NCBI RefSeq assembly: GCF_026914185.1
Contig: NC_070558.1
Coordinates: 2,418,001 to 2,482,000, forward strand
From: Puccinia triticina
Taxonomy: Eukaryota > Basidiomycota > Pucciniomycetes > Pucciniales > Pucciniaceae
Direction of reading: 5' to 3'
Length of the DNA: 64,000 nucleotides
In this document: piece after piece, positions 10,441 through 21,777 of the stretch
Layout of the letters: every line of letters starts with the position of its first letter
How positions within the stretch are numbered: the first letter of the stretch is position 1
Position numbers and translations under genes: made by a program
The notes under the pieces: model-generated
Databases searched by the model: none
What the model was told of the DNA's origin: nothing
Seen by the model: the letters and a program-made list of their open reading frames with translations, nothing else

Positions 10441-13400
10441 ATGAAAGTCGCCACCAGTACCCACCCCGATTACGAATCTCTAATTTCGACGATTGCCGAA
10501 TATTCTTTTCCGCATTACCTCGGGAGGTGCAACAACATCTGCAACGGTTGCTTTGCCTTTCACTGGAACGACGAATCAACTTTGGCCGATCGTAAAAAAC
10601 AAACAAAAATTTATACGATGTGCTGTCAGAAGAATAAAGTTTCATTACCTTCTGTCGACCGAAGTGCGCAAAGGTATCCGAGTCTCATCCGCGGTCTCTT
10701 GACCGACAAAAATCAACGTGAGTTATTTTAACATCAATTTAAGTAGTCGATATAACATGGCCTTTGACTAACTGATTGACTATCACCAGGATCGTTGGAT
10801 TTTCAACAGCTTACGCGGATGTATAATAACGCCCTATCGTTCACGTCGCTAGGAGCAAACATCGACTACTCCGTGGCTGGGCCAATGGGCGTCAACGTTT
10901 TCAAGATTTCCGGGGCTCTAACTCACCGGATATCCAGCATTGAACCGGCCTCCGACGATCCAGGTTTTTGCCAGATTTACGTTGTCGGGAACCGAGGAAT
11001 CGAAGAAGCACAATTCCGTATTACTCAAGCGCAAGGCCGAGGGGGGAATACAGGACTGGCAGCTCGAATGGATCCTCAAATCGTGCTTGAACTAATGGAC
11101 TTACTCACCAAAATTAACCCATACGCTCAACGGTTCCGCTCCACAATTGACGTTCTTCAAAGGGCGAACGCAAAGACCTTCAAACTCCAGGGAGTGCCAA
11201 CGCCGGGGGCGGACCCAAAGCGCTATAATTGTCCAACAATTGATGAGGTGGCCATTGTAGTCCAGGGAAACGGCGATATTATAAGTGAACGGCAGATTCT
11301 TCTCCACCGTCATGATGATGGTCTCGAATTCATCTCAAACCTACACTTGGCTTACCTCCCGCTCAGGTATCCTTTGTTCTTTCCGTATGGAGAACAACAG
11401 TGGGATAACTTATACCGTGCAACAACATCGCGAGGTAAGCCACGCCGTCCAACTTTATAATGATCAGGTGATCCGAACGGTTCTGACATTTTTGTTTAGT
11501 CGATAACCGGAAAGTAGAATCGCTTGAATGGTTCTCCTTCATGCTTTTTCGGCGCCGGAAAAAATTTTCACCAATCCTAGCCGGCCGGTCCCTTTTTCAA
11601 GAAATATTAGTCAACATGTATGCATGTGTAGAAAATCAGCGAACCTCATTTATAAAAAACAATCAAGTAAAACTCAAAGCAAGCTAGTACAATAAACTTG
11701 TCAAGTCTCTTGAAAACAAAAAAGAAGCGTCAGGTCGAACTGTTATTTTACCATCGACTTTTATAGGTAGTCCGCGATGCATGCAGCAACTCTATCAAGA
11801 TGCTATGGCGCTTTGTAGAAAGTTTGGCCCCCCTTCCTACTTCATAACGATGACGGCAAACCCAAATTGGCAGCTGGAGATCTTGGACGAGACACCCCTC
11901 GGCGAAAAGTCTTTCGACCATCCGACCGTTGTTGCAAGGGTGTTTTACCTCAAGATGAAGGAGTTGATTTCACAACTTGTTAAGCTTGAGCGGTTTGGCC
12001 GGGTTGTAGCTTACGTATGGACAGTCAAATTTCAGAAACGGGGATTGCCCCATTTACACTTGATGGTAACCGTTGACGAGAATGACGTCCCATCATTGCC
12101 TGAAGACATCGACAATATGATTTCCGCTGAGCTCCCGGATCCAATCAAATCGCCAGTCCTCCACAAATTAGTCTGCGAGTTCATGCTGCATGGTCCTTGC
12201 GAATCGCGGCCGTGTTGGAACGGCAACGCCTGTAGATTAGGCTTCCCTAAGGCATTTTCTGAGAGGACAATCAATGTTGATGGCGCTTATCCTGTATACC
12301 TGCGTAGAAATGATGGACGTAGTATCACGAAGCAACGCTCGACATTTGATAATGGTTCAGTTGTTCCTTATTCACCATATTTAACACGGATGTTTGAATG
12401 CCACATTAATGTGGAAGTTCCAGTCAACACTACCGCTATCAAATATCTATATAAATACATAACGAAAGGACACGATCGTCTCTCATTAGCAATCGATTCG
12501 AATGATGAGGTACAATCATTTATTGAAGGCAGGTACATTGGGCCTTGTGAAGGTAAGTTCCTTGCCCAATCATTTAGCTGCCAATCTGACGTTTTCCTTT
12601 GCAGCCGCCTGGAGGCTTTTCAAAATGCCTTTGTCCGACCAATGGCCCCCCGTAACTCGATTAAGCATTCATGAAGAGGGTGAGCAACTGGTATATTTCA
12701 AAAGCCAAGATGGACTTGAAGGTCAAATTAACAACGGCAAAGCTACGCAAACGTCTCTGACCGGCTTCATGCTGCTGAACTTCGAGGATGCTATCGGTGC
12801 GGATGGCCGGCACGCGAGAGATTTGTTTTACAAAGACGTGCCGACGTACTTTTGGTGGGACAAGTCACGCAAAATTTGGGTTCCTCGGAAGACAAAGGAC
12901 GAGTGTGTCGGCAGAATCTTCTCGGTGTCCTATTTGGCAGGCGAAAGGTTTTACCTGAGGGTTTTACTTCTCCATAGGAAGGGCTTCACGTCTTTCATCG
13001 AACTGAGGACAGTCAATGGGGAAGTCTCCGATAATTATCAAGACGCGTGTAACCTCTTGGGTCTCCTTGTAAACGATTTCCTGTACAATGAAGCCCTGAG
13101 CGAAGCTGCGGTTGTCCGGAGTGGTTACCAGCTCGCTCAGATGTTCGCTATGATCTGTGTTCATTCGCCTCCATCGGACCCACTCAAGCTCCTCAACACT
13201 CACTACTTATCGTTCACAGACGACCAGCCAAGGATCGATATGCGCCAGCGTTACAGCAAGCGCTTGAACGACGCAGAGCGAAAGGTCATGGCGTTGTTTC
13301 GCCTTGAGGACATTCTGGCGGAAATGGGTAGCAGTCTCAGGTCGTGCGGACTTAATCCTACGAAGAAGGAGGCGAGGATGTTGGTTGGGATGAAGTCTGA

Positions 13401-14901
13401 TGATGGCGAGGTCGAAGAGTTATGCGTCACGAGCGCTCGGCTGACAAAAAACAAAAAGAAGTTCAACCAGCGCCAGAAGTGCTTTTATTTGAAGGTCAAG
13501 AACGCATTGCACCGTCGAAGGCGCCAGCTGTTTTATCTCGACGGACCTGGTGGGACAGGAAAAACTTTCGCCCTCAACACCTTAATTGATTTGGCAACCG
13601 TGAATGAGTATAACAAGATCGCTGTCGCATCCTCAGGGGTCGCTGCTTTACTCCTGAAATTTGGCCAAACGGCCCACTCAGCCTTCAAAATCCCGATTGA
13701 TGCAGCTGCCGGTGTTGAATGTCCTATAGATGAGGATAGTTTCCTTGCGCTTAAGTTGAAGGACGCGCGACTCATCATTTGGGATGAAGTCGTCACAATC
13801 CATAAGAACGCAATCGAAGCGGTAAATTTGACGCTGAAGCGGATTTGCGGGTCGACAGACGACTTTGGGGGAAAAGTTGTTATCTTCTCGGGCGACTTTC
13901 GGCAAATCTTACCAGTTGTCAAATATAACGAATATCCACCGGCTTCTTTCTCAACAATTAAATCGTCAACGCTTTGGGATAACATTTCACCATTTAATTT
14001 GGACGTAAATATGCGCCTGGCCAATGCAATAGCTTCACCGGAAAAAAAAAATAACATAGACTTTGCCGCTTCATTACTTTTGCTAGGGGAAGGAAAACGA
14101 CAAAAATGAGACTACGCCGTGATTAAACTGCGTCACATTAATGTGGCCTCCTATAAGTCTTGAGATGAAATGAGGTCCGCATTGATAACGTTTGTTTACG
14201 ACAATCTTGTTTTGGTGAGATCGGCGAAGGCAGCTACAACTTACCTAAATGAAAGATGTATTCTGGCGCCGCTAAACAAAGATGTTAAGAAACTCAACGA
14301 TGAAGTTTTAAGCTTGTTACCAGGTGATTTGGTAACACTAACTTCAATCGACACGCCAGATCCGGACTCGATCTCAAGCTTGCCAGAAGAGTGCCTCAAC
14401 AAGTTGTCGTTCTCGGGCTTTCCGGAACACGAGATCAGCATAAAATTGGGGATGCCACTTGTTATAATAAGAAACTTGTCGATTGGCGCCGGAATTCGTA
14501 ACGGTTCACGGATCAGGGTCGTCGACTTTGGGATCGGGTTCATCCGAGGCAGGTTAATGTCAGGTCCTTTGGCTGGTACCGAAGTAACTCTTCCAAGAAT
14601 AAAGCTTCAAAACAAGTCGAATGCACGCTCGGGAATGTCTTTCTTTCGTTATCAGTTTCCGGTTGCGCCGGCCTACGCCATGACGGTGAACAAGAGTCAA
14701 GGCCAAACATTAAATAGGGTCAGTATTTATTTGGATTCGGACATATTTTCCCACGGGCAGCTCTACTTTGCGCTATCAAGAGTTTCTGATGTCAACAATC
14801 TACTCGTGGTAAAACCAGACTCAAGGAAAGGAGTTGTCAATGTGGTACATAAGTCAATTTTTAAACGCCTTCCTTCAAGGTATTTGTTCATTTCCTACTG
14901 A
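10441..14901 (+). pseudogene. Helitron Rep-helicase (HUH endonuclease plus Pif1-like helicase), three in-frame stops
   Basis: Four exons (10441-10717, 10790-11434, 11500-12552, 12605-14901) splice to 1424 codons in one frame. Exon 1 has a cysteine-rich N-terminus (CNGCFAFHW, then CCQKNKV). Next is the Helitron-like N domain (MYNNALSFTSLGANID, NPYAQRFR), then the Rep domain with the HUH motif GLPHLHLMV (about 12042-12068) and the tyrosine motif IKYLYKYITKG (about 12436). The helicase has Walker A GPGGTGKT (about 13544), Walker B LIIWDEV, GDFRQILPV, and C-terminal motifs [11 protein letters not shown] and FALSRV. In-frame stops are TAG 11685, TGA 14107 and TGA 14161, with no frameshift. It would nick and unwind the element's ends; as it stands it is inactive unless supplied in trans. 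Confidence 0.9.
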
Positions 14902-15721
14902 ATTGTGTGCAAATATTTACTAACTCTGCAATACATTTGAAGATATCCCATAATCAATAGTGACCCTGAACGCTTGCACGATATGATGGCTCAACGAGAT
15001 GGCTCATTGGAATAAATCAATCCCTAATCTCCGTTGTTCTCTCATATTGAGTATCATTTCTGTTTAGGTGTATTTGAAGCTTACGTGCGTTGAGCTGCTA
15101 ATACGCGAATCATGCATGATTTCATGTTACAGTTAAGCTAAATCTATGAGTAAAACAGATGTCTTAACAAGGTGGAAGAAAATGAAGCTTAGTCTTATTC
15201 GCATGACCGAGTTATGCCTAATCTACCGAACTCATTCCCGCATTGTTCGATTTGTTTGAGTAATGTTCATATTTGTGTAACCGTTGGTTGTGTGTTTACT
15301 GAAAAACCTGATACCCGTGGCATGACGGCGAGGTGGATAAGGGCGCCTAGGGCTTTGAAATTGGGATCGCTGTTGCTGAGTGGTTACCGAACTTGCGGTT
15401 GAGGTTACAACTCGAGGGTTTCTTGTGCAACGATTGTTGAAGAAGATTCTTGTGCTTAACCCACACACGGGTAGCCAAAGACCACTCTAAGGGTCAAGTC
15501 TGGCGTGACCTACGCCGCGTTGGCAAGTTCCGCTCCTACGGCGATGTATCACACTTTGCCTAGGCGTTTTGTCTCGAGTAGCTGGTCAATTCATGTATAA
15601 AGCCTGTGGTAATCACTGCTACCTTGTGCTGTACTGCTCCCAAACTTCATTTAGCCGACATAAGACAGTAAACTTTTGACTTTGCTTCGATTCCCAGAAA
15701 AATCACTCGGATAGACCAAAT

Positions 15722-16577
15722 ATGTCACAAAACAATTGTTGCGTTGCGCTGACGACAACTCAACTTCCCATTTGCGATAGGTTATGTTTCAGAGGGCAAG
15801 TGGTGATTACAGGCGACGTGAGTTGCTTGCCTGTTAGTGCGCTTAATTGGCCGTTAACTTATTCTTGATTGTTTGTTTGGAGGCTTCATAGGAAGAGGAT
15901 AACCACGGTATAGCTGAGACTAATCTACTTGGAAGCTATCTTGCTTGTAACGGACAAGATACGGAAGGTCGACGTGGATTTTGGGTGAACTTGCGGTCAA
16001 ACTTTTTCGAAGGGAGGAACCTGCGCGTTGGATACACCTATTCGATGCGGGGAGCTATTGTAAGGTTGGACACGAGCTCCGTCGTCGAGTTGAGGTTCTA
16101 CACAGCAGTAGTGGCATTGAGGTTATTGCGTAGTCCTGCTGGGCCTCCGTCAGCTCTGATTGTAAACGCGGTGGGAACAATTGTCAACATCTGGAGATTT
16201 GAGTACGGTTTGGATGGAAAATATACTTACTGGTTAATATTGGCCCACGTAGTGGAGGTGAGAGCAATTAATCTTTTTCCTGATCTTTGTTATGTTTGAC
16301 TTAATGATGGTGAATGTGTTAGGACCCTCGTACCGAGTTGACCACAAAGTTCATTATAAGGCCATCCGCGTGTCCTGACATATACTTGGGAGATGATGTT
16401 GTCAGCCGTCGAGCGTGGTTTACCGGCCGTCTGAACGGCAGCAATCTTGTCACTGGTGAACCTGTAATACATGTAAGAAAATTTGATTAACAACACTTGC
16501 ATGCTGAACTTATAGTTGGGATTTGTTCTATTTAGGTGACGTCGGGCCGGATTGAGTCAGCCTCTATTGATATTTAG
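15722..16577 (+). CDS. Second Helitron accessory protein, divergent relative of 8450-9835
   Basis: Four exons (15722-15817, 15892-16257, 16323-16472, 16536-16577) joined by phase-0 GT-AG introns give an uninterrupted 217-aa protein. It has the same succession of strand motifs as the gene at 8450: TYSMRGAIVRLDT matches VYAISGKLIAMND, VNAVGTIVNIWRFE matches VTGLGMVIDWREV, and SRRAWFTGRLNGS matches GREVYIIGRLVDF. It lacks the acidic tail and AT-hook. The ATG at 15722 is the first in the exon and gives a sensible N-terminus. It sits 0.8 kb after the Rep-helicase and 0.56 kb before the Helitron 3' hairpin, so it travels with the element. Similarity was judged by eye; function (single-strand DNA binding) is inferred. 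Confidence 0.65.
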
Positions 16578-16784
16578 GTTTAGTTTGCCTTAATTGAGCT
16601 TGGTATTTGTGTTGATTATGTGTCTGATGAAGCTTAGTGTTTGGTGTTTCTGGTTCATTTTGTCGGATAAGCTGAGGCGTGAGCTTATGGACTTTTATTT
16701 GTCCCTGAAGCCGTAAAAACCTGTGTTGTACTGTTGTGATTTGACGTTGGCTTCTGGTGAAAGTCTTACCCATGACTGTGAAAT

Positions 16785-17111
16785 TCAACTTAAGCAGTTA
16801 TTATCTGTCGCGCATTTGCATTCGTAGAACACACACGTCATGTAAAACTTGTGGGGCCTGGAATGTGACCCACGTTGGTCAGCGTAGTCTGTTCTGAAAT
16901 GGAGCCCTTGCATTGCCTGAGCATTTGCTTTTGTTGTTGGTAAATCAGGAGGATGTGGTGACTTCAAGAAATCTGTCTTATTGAAAGAATGGGGAGTTGT
17001 CATGGGATTGGGTTGAGCCAACATATTTACTGTTGTTAGTTTTGCCTGATTGGCTGGGGTGCTTGCTTCATCTTGTTGGGATGGCCTGCGCTTTAATGTG
17101 GCCCTTGACAT
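16785..17111 (-). CDS. Hypothetical ORF near the Helitron 3' end
   Basis: A 108-codon minus-strand frame starting with ATG only about 30 nt inside the Helitron terminus. The first 70 residues are polar and Gln/Thr/Pro-rich (MSRATLKRRPSQQDE…). It runs toward the convergent gene at 15722-16577. There is no domain I recognise, and it may be chance. Confidence 0.2.
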   Translation of the reverse strand: MSRATLKRRPSQQDEASTPANQAKLTTVNMLAQPNPMTTPHSFNKTDFLKSPHPPDLPTTKANAQAMQGLHFRTDYADQRGSHSRPHKFYMTCVFYECKCATDNNCLS

Positions 17112-17113
17112 CG

Positions 17114-17140
17114 CAGCGGCGGAGCCGCTGTGGACTCTAG
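17114..17140 (+). other. Helitron 3' hairpin and CTAG terminus
   Basis: Perfect stem CAGCGGC/GCCGCTG with a 3-nt loop, then six bases and CTAG, followed by T. Helitrons end in a short GC-rich hairpin about 10 nt before CTRR. Flanking DNA turns AT-rich at once. Confidence 0.8.
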
Positions 17141-17856
17141 TATTTAATACATCAAAACGTTTTCAAATTTACTACCAAATCTTTGTGTTCAGATTGAAAT
17201 TCATTTTAAACAATAGATGAATCAGGAATTTTGCCAAAGAGTTTCTCTTTTCCATACTCACATATCAAGTTTATCTACAGCTTTATTTCTTATGAAATGA
17301 CTCTCTGTAAGCTTCAAGGATTTATCTTGAGCATCTTCTAACACTCAGAAGGGTGAATTTCACTCTTTCACAAGAAGTTGAGGAATATCTCCTGGATATT
17401 TTGGAATTCAAGTTGACAAGATCTTCTCATGGAAAAGTTTTTTTTATCCTCACGAGAGCCTTAGAATTCAGTCTCAAGCCAGATTGAACCCATCTCAAAC
17501 TTGCCTTGAGCTAAATTCAGAATTGCTTCAACATCAATTCAGCATGGACTGACCACAAGTTAATTAAGTGGAAATTGAGTGTAACTTGCTGATAGAGTTC
17601 CGGAAGTAAGTTTAAAATGTTGAAAAAATTATTGAATGATTGGAATTGCATGCAAGTGCTGAGCAAGCTCCCCTGGTATAACCCCATGATTAATCAAAAT
17701 ATATTATATAGTAGTAATATGAGAACTATTGTTTCTGCCAAGCAGTTGAAAATTCCTTGCAGTGTGGTTGTACATATGTTTTTAAAGAGTTAAAGTAATT
17801 TATACGGTCAAGTTGCAGTTGGTATCAATATGATATCAGACCCTTTCCAACAAACA
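17141..17856. other. AT-rich stretch without a supported gene
   Basis: No convincing frame or RNA gene. The 19-bp word GCATGCAAGTGCTGAGCAA at about 17648 recurs at about 22147, hinting at a dispersed repeat. Confidence 0.35.
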
Positions 17857-17957
17857 TTGAAAATCATTAATTACGTCAACAAGTACTTTTTTCGCGCAGC
17901 ATTTCCCCTCGTAGGGTTGCGGAAAAAGTGCCTGTTGGCGTAATCAATGATTTTTAA
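17857..17957. repeat. Foldback element with 39-bp arms
   Basis: The left arm (17857-17895) and right arm (about 17918-17957) are inverted copies with six differences, all of them transitions. The loop is about 23 nt. Contains no gene. Probably a small MITE; no clear target duplication. Confidence 0.6.
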
Positions 17958-18300
17958 TAAAAGGATCAACCTGAGAGGACGACTATTATGGCAAAGCCAG
18001 TCAATACCTCCCAGGGCCCTGTGATGGTATATACGTATGTGAAATCTGAATGTTTAGTTAGATGTGTTGCCTCCGCTGTCCCGGTGACTCAAATGACCAA
18101 CTCGAAGGTAGCGGCAAAGCTTCTATTTATATTCTCCATCGTCACGTGAGGCGCGCAGGCCAACGGCATTTCCACACATAGCACCTGGTCCTTGACATTT
18201 CGCTCACACACGCTTCTTTGTTCCTTTTCAAAGGCATTCAATTCCGGCCATTGACTCCCAATGAACAAACACCATAAATGCACAGATCAAATCATCAGCA

Positions 18301-18754
18301 TCTCCGTTTTCTATTCCCGATACGTTGTCTGCCATAACCGGCTCCGACCCGCGGTGTTCTTTTCTAGATCAAACGACCCAACGATCCAAATGCACAACTC
18401 CGGTTTCTATTCCCAATACGTTGTCTTCCATAACTGACTCCGACCCGCAGTGTGCTTTTCTACAGTGCCCCCCACAACTTCTCTACTACCCCTCCCCCGC
18501 AAAAAACACGGAACTTTGAACGATGTGTTCACAGTCACCAAAACTTTGTTTTGAGGCATTGTACAGACCTCAAGTATATATTTTTGAGTTCTCCTACTTC
18601 TGTAGGGCTCAAAAATATGTAGTTTACATATGATACATGTCTGGTGACTGTGAACACATCGTTCAAAGTTCCGTGTTTTTTGCGGGGGAGGGGTAGTAGA
18701 GAAGTCGTGGGGGGCACTGTAGATCAGACAACCCGACAATCCAAATGCACAATT
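18301..18754 (+). repeat. Tandem duplication of about 96 bp, second copy interrupted
   Basis: Copy 1 is 18301-18396. Copy 2 begins at 18397 (both contain TTCTATTCCC(G/A)ATACG and CATAAC(C/T)G(G/A)CTCCGACCCG) and is split by the MITE at 18463-18719, resuming at 18722. The copies differ at several sites, mainly transitions. Confidence 0.75.
18463..18719. mobile_element. 257-bp TA-flanked MITE (Tc1/mariner-like)
   Basis: Starts with CAGTGCCCCCCAC and ends with the inverted copy. The arms are 78 bp (18463-18540 and 18642-18719) and nearly identical (I see one mismatch). TA lies on both sides (18461-18462, 18720-18721). The neighbouring duplicate copy has the uninterrupted site TTTTCTAGATC (about 18361) with a single TA, so the insertion point and TA duplication are directly visible. 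Too short to code for a transposase; TA target and CAGTG ends fit the Tc1/mariner group. Confidence 0.9.
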
Positions 18755-19344
18755 GATAACACCATACAACAAATTTGTACTAACTCCTCGTCGCAAATGG
18801 TGTAGCATTTATCAAGTTGCTTTTCAAAATCAAACCCGACTTGGTTAAAAGCAGATCAGCAACCACAATAATTACTTCTTTTGGTTTCTTGTGAGTATCT
18901 ATCCCGCTTCCTAATTCCTCTTCATTTCCAATCCTGTTGCTAATCCTGTTCCTGGAACAAGAATCCACCGCCTCCCGTATATTGTGATGCTAACATGGCC
19001 ATAACTCGTAACTATTTTGAAGCATTGGGCGCTTTTGTTTGGTTAGATCATTCACCCTGCACTGTTTACGGCTGAAATCCTGAGTCCGTGGCTGCAAGTT
19101 TCTTGCTCAACCCGACCCAAAGGCATCGCACATTTCCAACAATGGAATATTGCTCCGGTGCCACAATGTTTGACATATCGATGCGGCACTTCCGGATTGC
19201 TACCGCAAAATACTCCATACGTCTGACAATATTTAATCAACTCCTATACACGTTTGACGCCTCCCCGCTCAACCCATTTCCTCATCCCCAAAGCCCCTAC
19301 TCAAGCCACAATACCACTCCAACTCTTCTCATCAGTCCGCCGCC

Positions 19345-19740
19345 ATGGCACCCGTCGTATCCACTCTCCGGCGCCAAAGCCATCATCTTTTTAGTCTTGC
19401 TCCGTTTGACATAACTAAATCCGTGAGTAGCCTTTATTTTGTATTTTCACCCAATTCTAACTACTTTTTGCCATCTCCCACCAGCAATTACCCCGGGTTC
19501 AAGCTACGGTCAACTCATGTTTGAATCTACTCTCGCTGTCTTGATACCAAGACTGGTGATTATGTCAATATGAAGGTCAAGCTACAAGATTACGGCTCAA
19601 CTGCTACTTCACTTCTGCAGGACAAAATTTATTTTTTGTTGGGCTGAGTTATAGCCGTAAATGCGAAAACACCACCTGTGTTCTATTTTGAACAAGAGCT
19701 TACATTTCCTATTTCTGATTCCGAGGGCTACTTGGTTTCA
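19345..19740 (+). pseudogene. Decayed third copy of the Helitron accessory family
   Basis: A possible first exon (ATG 19345 to the donor GTGAGT after about 19422) is followed, after an intron-like gap ending CCACCAG, by a frame reading DTKTGDYVNMKVKLQDYG…, IYFLLG-stop-VIAVNAKTPPVFYF. This parallels VYAISGKLIAMND…VLSY in the gene at 8450 and DTEGRRGFWVNLRS in the one at 15722. At least one TGA (19645-19647) and probably another upstream break it. It lies just before a second Helitron helicase remnant, the same order as in the first element. Confidence 0.45.
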
Positions 19741-20162
19741 CTTGCCAAAAAGGCAGCTGCGCCATTACTCCGGCTACGACCAGGCCGAAATCCTGCCGAT
19801 CGCCCAGTTCATGCTGGACTACATCCTCCGCTCCGGGTGCAAGAACCTCGGCATGGGCTTGGGCCCTAACATTGGCATCCAGGCTGGCTACGAAGGTGGC
19901 AACGGACACGCAAACCTGTTCAAGAAATACGCAACTCGCAAAGTCAGGCTCGTTTGTTTTCTACTCTTCCCCGACCAACGCTGATGGGGTGTTTGCGCGG
20001 GTACAGCTTTTCCGAGTGAGCAAGATCATCTGTGATTAGGCTGTAGACTGATAGACCTTCGAGACCCCGACGGGCTACGAATGGGACGAGCTCGAGGAAT
20101 GGAGCAGCTTCTCCCAGACGGCCAAGAAGCGCGCAACCACCGCCGGCGCCCAACGTGTCGCA
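19741..20162 (+). pseudogene. GC-rich coding-like fragment, possibly a captured host exon
   Basis: From about 19745 the sequence becomes GC-rich with strongly C/G-ending codons. One frame reads HYSGYDQAEILPIAQFML… to about 19940. After a gap with stops and intron-like borders, a second frame reads FETPTGYEWDELEEWSSF… to a TGA at about 20182. I do not recognise the protein. Codon use is unlike the surrounding TE sequence and is what one expects of a well-expressed host gene. Because it sits inside a Helitron-like remnant between accessory fragment and helicase, capture by the element is a reasonable inference. Confidence 0.3.
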
Positions 20163-21777
20163 AAACTCGTGGAACAGAATTGACTTTGGCAGCGACGAAG
20201 AAAAGGGAGACAATCCCATCCCAGTTCCTGCAAGAACAGACTGTGGATCAGTTGTACTGGGAGCAGTATGCCCAGGGCCCTGAACAGGTTAATCAGAGTA
20301 TTCAAGAAAGACCAATCATCGAAGTTAGTACCCTGAATCTGGGACAAAGATTAATATTTGATGAGCTTGTTTGAAATTATAGCACCAACAATTCAGCCCC
20401 GGTGTTTATAAACGGTCCTGTGGGCTGTGGCAAGAGTTACTTAATGAATGCCATAATTCAACATTTTACTAAGAGTGGGGCTCCGGTGATGGCTGTTGCT
20501 TCCTTGGGTGTTGCAGCCATGGTCCTTGACGGTGGCAGTACGGCAAATTCAAAGCTTTGTATACCACTACAGGTTAATTCCAAGTCGTATGCAAACCACG
20601 ACATCCAAACAAATTTAGGGCGGACGTTAGCAGAACTCAAACTGTTGATCTGGGACAAAATTACGATGACTCACAGGGATAAAATCGAAATGGTCAACCA
20701 GTCCTTACATCACCTGCGAGAATCTGAGCTCCCGTTTGGTGGAGTTCAGGTTGTGTGCGGTGGTGACTTCCAGCAAATGTTGCCCGTTGTCCATGGGGGT
20801 GATATATTTGCACAAGGATCAGCCAGTCTGATTGGGTCGTATCTGTGGTCTCTGGTCAAAAGGTTCAGCTTTACGGGTAACATGTGCTTGGTGGCTGATC
20901 AATCTCACAAAGCAATCACCTCTCCAGATGTAGACATCAATGTCTTCTTGACCTGGTTATTGAATATTGGATCAGGGGCCGGGATGTTAAACAATGTTGA
21001 AATGGTTTCTTTAAGTCAAGTACCCGTGTTCAGCAATTGGGTCAAAGGGGCAGTACTGAATCAGCTCATTGAGTTTGTTTACGGTGATCTACAATTGGCC
21101 CGGCAGTGCACCCACGTGGATGATCTAGCTCAGTTCTATAGATCACACACAATTCTGACACCGTTGAATGCCAACGTAAAACTCCTGAATTCAATTTGTT
21201 TGCGCAATTTGCCAGGGCGCGAAGTTGTTGTCCAAGCCGTAGACAAAGTCCTCAGCAACTGTGAAAAAACGTTAGGACCAGAATCGCTGGTTAACATCAA
21301 AATTTCTGGCTTTTCAATGCCTTCTCTTTGACTGAAGGAAGGTTTGCCAGTTGTTTGCATCCGGAATCTGACGCTTGGGAGCGGACTCTGCAATGGAATG
21401 CGGCTCCTGATCAAATGTGTTCAGCCCCATGTCCTGAAGTGTGAAGTGATGACTGACCCAAACGCAGGGGAAGAGGTGTTACTCCCAAAGATGGTTCTGA
21501 TCCACGAGCCGGATCAGATGTGTGCTACAAGGTTTGGACAATGTCAATTCCCAGTTGTTCCCACTTTTGCGATGACAATCAACAAAGCTTAGGGACAAAC
21601 TCTAGGTCCTGTGGGTGTTTATCTTCCTCAACCAGTGTTTTCTCATGGGCAGCTATATGTTGCCCTGTCTTGCGCAACAAGTTGGGCCAGCCTACTTGTT
21701 GGCTATGTAGGTGAAAATAGTGTTTTGCGGACCACAAATGTAGTGAACTTAGGTGTCATTAGAGATTCTGTTGTGTG
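20162..21777 (+). pseudogene. Second Helitron helicase (Pif1-like) remnant
   Basis: One frame covers the helicase part only. It has LNLGQRLIFDEL at the start, Walker A GPVGCGKS (about 20411), Walker B LLIWDKI, in which the catalytic glutamate is replaced by lysine, then GGDFQQMLPVV, LTPLNANV, and C-terminal FAMTINKA…GQTL and FSHGQLYVALS. Stops in frame: TGA 20372, TGA 21329, TAG near 21590. There is no HUH Rep domain upstream, only the accessory-like fragment and the GC-rich segment. It is distinct in sequence from the 10441-14901 copy, so it represents another, older Helitron lineage. Confidence 0.8.

Larger units (their letters stand above)
7480..17140 (+). mobile_element. Helitron with Rep-helicase and two flanking accessory genes
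   Basis: Helitrons transpose by rolling-circle replication using a HUH endonuclease fused to a Pif1-like helicase; that gene is at 10441-14901. The right end is convincing: a 7-bp-stem hairpin (CAGCGGC-GGA-GCCGCTG, 17114-17130) is followed by CTAG at 17137-17140 and then T, the classical Helitron 3' terminus inserting before T. The left end should be TC preceded by A; I could not single it out, and the start given is where base composition shifts from AT-rich to GC-richer. Gene order on the same strand is accessory gene, Rep-helicase, accessory gene. The transposase has three stop codons while both accessory genes are intact. Confidence 0.75.

Noticed and set aside
11101..14543. Minus-strand ORFs within the Rep-helicase exons
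   Set aside because: Complementary shadows; the plus strand has all motifs and consistent splice phases.
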